A DNA stretch of 64,000 nucleotides, from positions 452,846 through 516,845 of the forward strand of contig NZ_JAOCQF010000002.1 in the NCBI RefSeq assembly GCF_025380365.1, in the 5' to 3' direction. Shown piece after piece: positions 58,682 through 64,000 of this stretch. Origin of the DNA: Albidovulum sediminis. GTDB lineage: Bacteria; Pseudomonadota; Alphaproteobacteria; Rhodobacterales; Rhodobacteraceae. The position numbers and the translations under genes were made by a program. The stretch's first letter is position 1. The number at the start of each line of letters is the position of its first letter. Under the pieces are notes generated by a model. The model had not been told where the DNA came from and searched no databases. It saw nothing but the letters and a program-made list of their open reading frames with translations.

Positions 58682-59902
58682 ATGATGTCGCAGCCCGCCC
58701 TCGCCCAGCCCGCTCTCGCCCAGCCGTTGCGCCCGCTTCCCGCCCCGGTTACCGTGCCGGACCCCTCGACGGTCTTTCTGGTGCGCTCACGCCTGCGCAG
58801 CGCCGCGCGCAGTCGGCGGCGCCGGCTGATCGCGAGCTTTGTGCTGGCGGTCCTTCTGCCCGCGGCCCTCGCCATCGGCTACCTTTTCGCCTTGGCGGAG
58901 GACCAGTTCCATTCCCGCGTGGCCTTCTCGGTGCGATCGGAGGCCGCGCCGATCGGCCCCGATCTCGGCGTGCTTGCCGCGGTCGGCGGCATCGCCAGCG
59001 CCTCCGCGCCCGATGCCGACATCCTGTTCGACTTCATCGGCAGCGAGCAGATGGTCGCCGCCATCGACCGGCGGCTTGACCTTGCGCGCCTCTTCCACCC
59101 GGTCGACAGCGACCCGGTGTTCACGCTGGCCGACGGCGCCACGCGCGAGGACAAGGTCGACTATTGGCACCGCATGGTGCGCGTGCGCCGCGACGCGGGC
59201 ACCGGGCTTCTCAATGTCGAGGCGCGGGCGTTCCGGGCGGCCGACGCCCGCGCCCTGACGGCGGCGATCTTCGAGGAAAGCGAGGCCTTGGTGAACCGGC
59301 TGTCGGAGCAGGCGCGCCGGGACGCGATCCGCTACGCCGCGGCCGACCTCGCCGATGCGGAGGCGCGGCTGCGCGACAAGCGCCGGCTTCTGGCCGAGTT
59401 TCGCGACGAAAACCGCATCATCGACCCGAAGGCCGATGTCGAGGGGCAGATGGGGCTGCTCGCCGCGCTGCAGTCCGAACTGGTGCAGACCCTGGTCGAA
59501 CGCGACATGCTGCTGAGCTATGCCAAGGCGGATGACCAGCGGGTGGCCCAGGCGAACCGCCGTGTCGACGCAGTCAGCGCCCGCATCGAGGCGGAGCGGG
59601 AAACGCTGGGCCTCGGCGGCGACGGCCGGGCGATGGCATCGCTTCTGGGGCGCTACGAGGAACTGAGGACCGATCTGGAATTCGCCGCCGGCGCCTATAC
59701 GCAGGCGCTGGCGGGCCATGCGGCGGCCCAGGCCGAGGCGCGGCGCAAGTCCCGCTATCTGGCCGCCCACGTCGCCCCCACCCTGCCCGAAAGTGCGGTC
59801 CACCCCCGGCGCGTGCTGCTATCGGCGCTGATCGCCATGGGTCTCGTGGTCGCCTGGGGTATCGGGACGGTCCTGGCCTACAACCTGCGTGACAGCCGAT
59901 GA
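58682..59902 (+). CDS. Capsule polysaccharide export inner-membrane protein (KpsE/Wzz-like)
   Basis: This 406-residue polysaccharide co-polymerase-type protein has one membrane helix near residues 48-70, a long periplasmic coiled-coil region (about 190-350, with EARLRDKRRLLAEFRDENRIIDPKADVEGQ) and a second helix near 375-400. This layout matches KpsE/CtrB. The ATG at 58682 follows CGGAG; a GTG two codons upstream is possible. It overlaps the ATPase start by 4 nt. Confidence 0.9.
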   Translation: MMSQPALAQPALAQPLRPLPAPVTVPDPSTVFLVRSRLRSAARSRRRRLIASFVLAVLLPAALAIGYLFALAEDQFHSRVAFSVRSEAAPIGPDLGVLAAVGGIASASAPDADILFDFIGSEQMVAAIDRRLDLARLFHPVDSDPVFTLADGATREDKVDYWHRMVRVRRDAGTGLLNVEARAFRAADARALTAAIFEESEALVNRLSEQARRDAIRYAAADLADAEARLRDKRRLLAEFRDENRIIDPKADVEGQMGLLAALQSELVQTLVERDMLLSYAKADDQRVAQANRRVDAVSARIEAERETLGLGGDGRAMASLLGRYEELRTDLEFAAGAYTQALAGHAAAQAEARRKSRYLAAHVAPTLPESAVHPRRVLLSALIAMGLVVAWGIGTVLAYNLRDSR

Positions 59903-60585
59903 GCGCGCAGATCCGGCCCCCCGATCTCGCGCTGTCTCTGGTGGGCCTGTCCAAGGGGTTCGCCGCCCCCGACGGATGGCGCAGCCTGTTCGAGGGCCTG
60001 ACGCTGCGCCTGCCCGCGGGCGCGCGGATGGCGCTTCTGGGTGCGAACGGCGCGGGGAAATCCACGCTCCTGTCCATCCTTGCGGGGACGGTCCGGCCCG
60101 ATGGCGGGCAGGTGCGGACGGACGCGCGCGTGTCCTGGCCGATGGGATTTTCCGGCGGCTTCGCGAACGACCTGAGCGGGGTGCAGAACGCCCGCTTCGT
60201 CGCCCGCATCTACGGCGCGGACACCGACGCGGTCGTCGATTTCGTGACCGGGTTCTCCGAACTTGGGCGCGACATGCGGCTGCCGGTCCGCGCCTATTCG
60301 GCCGGGATGCGCGCGCGGCTGGCCTTCGGCCTGTCGATGGCGCTCCGCTTCGACTGGTATCTGGTGGACGAGATCATCGCCGTCGGTGACCAGCGTTTCC
60401 GCGCCAGGGCCGAGACGATGTTCCGGGACCGGCTGTCGCAGGCCGGGCTGATCATGGTCTCCCACGCCCCGGCCATCCTGCGCCAGTACTGCACCGGCGC
60501 GGTCCTGCTGGATCGCGGCCGGGCGCATGTCTTTCCCGATCTAGAGGAGGCGCTGGCGCGGCAGGCCGAACTCGCCGCCGCCTGA
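59899..60585 (+). CDS. Polysaccharide export ABC ATPase (KpsT-like)
   Basis: This 228-residue ATPase has Walker A GANGAGKST near residue 50, a signature region AYSAGMRARLAFGLSMA, Walker B WYLVDEIIAVGD and the switch histidine in MVSHAPAIL. The MRARL signature in place of LSGGQ is normal for KpsT/TagH-type exporters. It lacks a long C-terminal substrate-binding domain, so export is probably of a lipid-linked or capsule-like glycan without tail recognition. It ends 11 bp from the convergent VOC gene. Confidence 0.93.
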   Translation: MSAQIRPPDLALSLVGLSKGFAAPDGWRSLFEGLTLRLPAGARMALLGANGAGKSTLLSILAGTVRPDGGQVRTDARVSWPMGFSGGFANDLSGVQNARFVARIYGADTDAVVDFVTGFSELGRDMRLPVRAYSAGMRARLAFGLSMALRFDWYLVDEIIAVGDQRFRARAETMFRDRLSQAGLIMVSHAPAILRQYCTGAVLLDRGRAHVFPDLEEALARQAELAAA

Positions 60586-60596
60586 GCGGGCGCGCC

Positions 60597-61094
60597 TCAG
60601 CGCGCCTCGGCCAGCAAGGCCCGCAGGTCGAGCGGTTCGGTCACCATGGCAAGCTCGCCGCTGTCGTCACGGGGCCAGTCGGCCTCGTCCCGGTCGCGGT
60701 AAAGCTCCACCCCGTTGCCGTCGGGGTCGCGCAGGTAGATCGCCTCGCTCACCCCGTGGTCGGAGGCGCCGTCCAGCGGATAGCCCGCCTCGACCAGGCT
60801 TTTGAGAACCCGCGCCAGGTCGGCGCGGGTCGGGTAGAGGAACGCGGTGTGGTAAAGCCCGGTGTGACCCCGCGCCGGCGGGGTGCCGCCCTTGCTCTCC
60901 CACGTGTTCAGCCCGATGTGGTGGTGATAGCCACCTGCGGAGAGGAAGGCCGCGCCCTTGCCGTAGCGCTGCATCACCTCGAAGCCGAGAATCCCGGAAT
61001 AGAAGGCGATCGCGCGGTCGAGGTCCGCCACCTTCAGGTGGACGTGGCCGATGCGGGTTCCGGCCGGGGCGGTATAGGTCATCTGTGTCTCCAT
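60597..61094 (-). CDS. VOC superfamily (glyoxalase/extradiol dioxygenase-like) protein
   Basis: This 165-residue protein has two VOC modules. GHVHLKVADLDRAIAFYSGILGFEV opens the first and includes a likely metal histidine. GLYHTAFLYP and VELYRDRDEADWP give the second histidine and glutamate. This resembles catechol-2,3-dioxygenase-type CppA/YwkD proteins, but the substrate is unknown. The ATG at 61094 follows GGGGAGA; an ATG at 61082 is possible. It is flanked by kpsT and trpS in opposite orientation and same orientation respectively. Confidence 0.88.
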   Translation of the reverse strand: METQMTYTAPAGTRIGHVHLKVADLDRAIAFYSGILGFEVMQRYGKGAAFLSAGGYHHHIGLNTWESKGGTPPARGHTGLYHTAFLYPTRADLARVLKSLVEAGYPLDGASDHGVSEAIYLRDPDGNGVELYRDRDEADWPRDDSGELAMVTEPLDLRALLAEAR

Positions 61095-61178
61095 TCGCGT
61101 CTCCCCGCAATATGACATGGCGAGGACGCACATAAAGACACGTTTATGCGCGCAGTCTGTGCAAGAACGCAGAGGATG

Positions 61179-62213
61179 TCAGACGCGCGACCGGATCATG
61201 CCCACGATGTCGTAGGTCTGGCGCAGGATCGGCGAGGCGATTGCGTCGGCCCGCGCCGCCCCGTCGCCGAGGATGCGGTCGATCTCGGCCGGGTCGGCCA
61301 TCAGCCGCTTCATCTCCCCCGCGATGGGGGCAAGCCGGGCCACGGCGAGATCGGCGAGCGCCGGCTTGAACGTGCCGAAGCCCTTGCCGCCAAACTCCGC
61401 GATGACCGCCTCAGGCGTGGCATCGGAGAGCGCCGCGTAGATGTTGACCAGGTTCTTCGCCTCGGGCCGGTCCTTCAGCCCGTCGAGCGTTTCGGGCAGG
61501 GGTTCGGGGTCGGTCTTTGCCTTGCGGAATTTCTGCGCGATGGTGTCCGCATCGTCCGTCAGGTTGATCCGGCTGGCATCCGAGGGATCGGATTTCGACA
61601 TCTTCTTCGATCCGTCACGCAAGCTCATCACCCGCGTCGCGGCGCCTTCGATCACCGGCTCGGTGACGGGGAAGAAATCGACCTTGTAGTCGTGGTTGAA
61701 CTTCATCGCGATGTCGCGCGTCAACTCCAGGTGCTGCTTCTGGTCCTCGCCCACCGGGACGTGGGTCGCGTGGTAAAGCAGGATGTCCGCCGCCATCAGC
61801 GACGGATAGGCGAACAGCCCCAGGCTTTCGGCCTCGGCGTTCTTGCCGGCGGTCTTGTCCTTCCACTGGGTCATGCGGCCCATCCAGCCCATCCGCGCGA
61901 CGCAGTTGAAGATCCAGGCCAGTTGCGCGTGGCCGGGCACCTGGCTCTGGTTGAACAGGATCGACCGTTTCGGGTCGATGCCGGCGGCGATGAAGCCCGC
62001 CGCCGCCTCGCGCGTCTGGGCGCGCAGCTTTTCCGGGTCCTGCCAGACGGTGATGGCGTGCAGGTCGACGAGGCAGTAGATCGTCTCGATCCCCTCGTTC
62101 TGCTTCTCGACAAAGCGCTTGAGCGCGCCGAGGTAGTTGCCCAGCGTCAGCCCGCCGGACGGCTGGATGCCCGAAAAGATGCGCGGGGTGAATTTGGAGG
62201 TCGCCTCGGCCAT
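61179..62213 (-). CDS. trpS: Tryptophanyl-tRNA synthetase
   Basis: This 344-residue class Ic aminoacyl-tRNA synthetase charges tRNA-Trp. It has the HIGH-equivalent [18 protein letters not shown] at the N-terminus and the KMSKS loop in [14 protein letters not shown]. Length is standard. The ATG at 62213 removes a long, unconserved upstream frame. It is divergent from the rhomboid-like gene by 87 bp. Confidence 0.98.
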   Translation of the reverse strand: MAEATSKFTPRIFSGIQPSGGLTLGNYLGALKRFVEKQNEGIETIYCLVDLHAITVWQDPEKLRAQTREAAAGFIAAGIDPKRSILFNQSQVPGHAQLAWIFNCVARMGWMGRMTQWKDKTAGKNAEAESLGLFAYPSLMAADILLYHATHVPVGEDQKQHLELTRDIAMKFNHDYKVDFFPVTEPVIEGAATRVMSLRDGSKKMSKSDPSDASRINLTDDADTIAQKFRKAKTDPEPLPETLDGLKDRPEAKNLVNIYAALSDATPEAVIAEFGGKGFGTFKPALADLAVARLAPIAGEMKRLMADPAEIDRILGDGAARADAIASPILRQTYDIVGMIRSRV

Positions 62214-62300
62214 GGTCCGTCCCACTCGTCCGTCTGGAAATTTTCGCCCCGCTCGCGTATCGCAGGGGGGAAGTCCCGTCAACGCCGTAAGGAGATCGCG

Positions 62301-62987
62301 ATGCGGCCAGGATACGACGAAGCGCCGCTGAACCCTCTGCCGGGGGTGGTGTGGCTTCTGCTTCTGCCGCTTGTCGCGATGGAGGTGGCGGTGGGCCTCG
62401 GGGCCGCGGGCCTGGCCGGGGGCGCGGCGGGCGAGGGCTGGCGCAACGACGCGCTGCAACGCTTTGCGCTGCCGCCGCAACTGCTTGAGGCGATGATCGA
62501 TCAGGGACAGTATCCGCCCGACGCGCTCTGGCGCTTCGTCACCTACATCTATGTCCACGGCAGCTTTACCCATGCGATCTTCGTCGCGGTCTTCCTGCTT
62601 GCGCTCGGCAAGATGGTGGCCGAGGTCTACAAGGCCTGGGCGGTGATGGTGATCTTCTTCGGGGCCGGGATCTTCGGCGCTCTCGTCTACTCCGCCGTTC
62701 CGGGCATCAGCTATCCGCTTTTCGGCGGCTATCCGGCGGTCTACGGGCTGATCGGCACCTTCACTTTCATGCTCTGGGCGCGGCTCGGGGCGGAAAACGC
62801 CAACCGCGCCCGCGCCTTCACGCTGATCGGGTTCCTTCTGGGCATCCAGTTGCTGTTCGGCATGCTCTTCGGCGGCACCCCCGACTGGATCGCGGATCTC
62901 GCCGGCTTCGGCTTCGGCTTCGGCGCCTCCTTCGTCGTTGGCCCGGGCGGGCCCGCCCACCTTCTGGCGCGGATCCGTCAGCGCTGA
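62301..62987 (+). CDS. Rhomboid-fold membrane protein, probably catalytically inactive
   Basis: This 228-residue protein has six hydrophobic helices, and the [32 protein letters not shown] segment fits the rhomboid core (W-R and loop-helix 2). The catalytic GxSG site is replaced by GGYPAVYG, so the nucleophilic serine is a tyrosine. The C-terminal helix reads [12 protein letters not shown] with no histidine. It therefore looks like a pseudo-protease. It starts behind AAGGAGA and overlaps the convergent murJ by 10 bp. Confidence 0.85.
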   Translation: MRPGYDEAPLNPLPGVVWLLLLPLVAMEVAVGLGAAGLAGGAAGEGWRNDALQRFALPPQLLEAMIDQGQYPPDALWRFVTYIYVHGSFTHAIFVAVFLLALGKMVAEVYKAWAVMVIFFGAGIFGALVYSAVPGISYPLFGGYPAVYGLIGTFTFMLWARLGAENANRARAFTLIGFLLGIQLLFGMLFGGTPDWIADLAGFGFGFGASFVVGPGGPAHLLARIRQR

Positions 62988-64000
62988 CGCGAAAGCCCCG
63001 CGCGCAGGTCGGACGGACGGAAGGCCCCGGAGAGGAGCGCGGCGGCGCCGAAGCTGGCCATGCCGCCCAGGACCAGCAGGAAGAGTGCCAGGATGCGCAC
63101 ATGCTCCCTGCCCAGCATGTCGGCCATCAGCCAGGTCAGCGCCCAGAGGCATAGCCCCATGATCGCGGCGGACAGGACCGTGCGCGGCAGGCGCCGGCGC
63201 AGCCGGTCGTCGGCGCGCGCCGCCTCGCCCATTTGGCGCGTCCCCCACCACAGTTGCCCCGTCATCGCCCAGCCTGACAGCGTGGTGCCCCAGGCCGCCG
63301 CGCTGAACCCGATCAGCGGCGCAAGGCCGATGGCAAGTGCGGCATTGATCAGCATCGAGTGGACGGCAAAGCGGAAGGGTGTCCGCGTATCCTCGCGCGC
63401 GAAGTAGAGCGGTTGCAGCACCTTCTGAAGCACGAAAGCCGGCAGGCCCAGGCCGTAGATCGCGAGCACCTGCGCGGTGGGCAGCGTGTCGGAGGCAAGG
63501 AACTCGCCCCGCTCGAACAGGACGGCAATCAGCGGAACCGGGATGACGACCAGCGCGACCGCCGCCGGGATGGTAAGGAAAAGCGCGAACTCCATCGCGC
63601 GCGACAGAGCGTGGCGGCCGCCGCCGGTGTCGCCGTTCTTCAGCCGCCGCGACAGGTCGGGCAGCAGCACGATGCCGATGGCGATGCCGACGACGCCGAG
63701 GGGAAGCTGGTATAGCCGGTCGGCGTAGTTCAGCCAGGCGATCGCGCCGTCGAAGAAGCTGCCGACCTGCCGGCCGACCAGCAGGTTGATCTGCACCACG
63801 CCGCCGGCCAGCACCGCGGGCGCGGCGATGGTGAGAAGGCGCCTGAGTTCGGGCGTGAAGCGGGGCCGGCGGAAACGCAGTGCAAAGCCCATCCGCGCCG
63901 CGGCGAGCCAGACCAGCCCCAGTTGTGCAAGCCCGGTCAGCGGGGTTGCCCAGGACAGTGTCAGCCCCATGTCCCAGCCGCGGTGCCGGGCGAGGACCAT
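62978..64000 (-). CDS. murJ: Lipid II flippase MurJ, partial (N-terminus off the right edge)
   Basis: The visible 340 residues run in frame to the window end, so roughly the first 170 residues of a typical 510-residue MurJ are missing. The first in-window codon happens to be ATG but is internal. Signatures include [48 protein letters not shown] and [24 protein letters not shown]. The rest is multi-pass MATE-like membrane sequence. MurJ moves lipid II across the inner membrane. It shares its strand with trpS, with the rhomboid-like gene between. Confidence 0.96.
   Translation of the reverse strand: MVLARHRGWDMGLTLSWATPLTGLAQLGLVWLAAARMGFALRFRRPRFTPELRRLLTIAAPAVLAGGVVQINLLVGRQVGSFFDGAIAWLNYADRLYQLPLGVVGIAIGIVLLPDLSRRLKNGDTGGGRHALSRAMEFALFLTIPAAVALVVIPVPLIAVLFERGEFLASDTLPTAQVLAIYGLGLPAFVLQKVLQPLYFAREDTRTPFRFAVHSMLINAALAIGLAPLIGFSAAAWGTTLSGWAMTGQLWWGTRQMGEAARADDRLRRRLPRTVLSAAIMGLCLWALTWLMADMLGREHVRILALFLLVLGGMASFGAAALLSGAFRPSDLRAGLSRQR

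Overview
The window is about 68% G+C, densely coded, and reads as a chromosomal segment of a photosynthetic-type alphaproteobacterium of the Rhodobacteraceae/Paracoccaceae (Rhodobacter, Rhodovulum, Defluviimonas-like). The evidence is the gene content and order. A suc-mdh-mcl2-mch-sdh block with ecm and ccr nearby matches, from memory, the arrangement on Rhodobacter sphaeroides chromosome I. The proteins also have a typical Rhodobacteraceae character (TIGR02186 beside TauE, DUF1194, a LuxR/LuxI pair). I see no rRNA, tRNA, CRISPR array, insertion sequence or prophage.

Region 1 (1-18.4 kb) is central carbon metabolism. On the minus strand lie mdh, sucC, a GT25 glycosyltransferase, sucD, sucA, sucB (odhB) and a MAPEG membrane protein. 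On the plus strand lie a TauE-type exporter, the malyl-CoA thioesterase/lyase and mesaconyl-CoA hydratase pair of the ethylmalonyl-CoA pathway, a TorF-like outer-membrane protein, a DUF1194 protein, and sdhCDAB with two lipoprotein genes inserted between sdhA and sdhB. The sucC and sdhC upstream regions both carry two GTGATCAC palindromes exactly 21 bp apart. This is the strongest candidate here for an undescribed regulatory circuit.

Region 2 (18.5-32 kb) is mixed: a BNR-repeat protein, a divergent SHMT-like PLP enzyme with a divergent LysR regulator, deoD, ethylmalonyl-CoA mutase, a PlsB-like acyltransferase, crotonyl-CoA carboxylase/reductase with a clear terminator, a small ORF plus luxR and luxI quorum-sensing genes, a RecD-like helicase, a small Lrp-type RAM-domain protein and an SDR. 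Together ccr, ecm, mch and mcl2 supply four dedicated steps of acetyl-CoA assimilation, and sdh, mdh and suc feed from their products.

Region 3 (32-46.3 kb) is transport and housekeeping: TIGR02186/TauE, a polyamine-type ABC transporter whose second permease has a repeat-bearing C-terminal tail, a BMP-type (nucleoside) ABC transporter behind a palindrome-rich promoter, rimI-tsaB, a NifU-like protein and a universal stress protein.

Region 4 (46.4-60.6 kb) is a surface-polysaccharide locus: a minimal sugar-phosphate transferase, a CapD/FlaA1-type epimerase/dehydratase, an 1141-residue sulfotransferase/coiled-coil/glycosyltransferase fusion, a second sulfotransferase, wecB, a large RTX protein, a GT2 enzyme and a KpsM/KpsE/KpsT-type exporter. 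Two sulfotransferase-like domains suggest a sulfated polymer. The window closes (60.6-64 kb) with a VOC protein, trpS, a rhomboid-fold protein lacking catalytic residues, and the C-terminal two-thirds of murJ running off the right edge.
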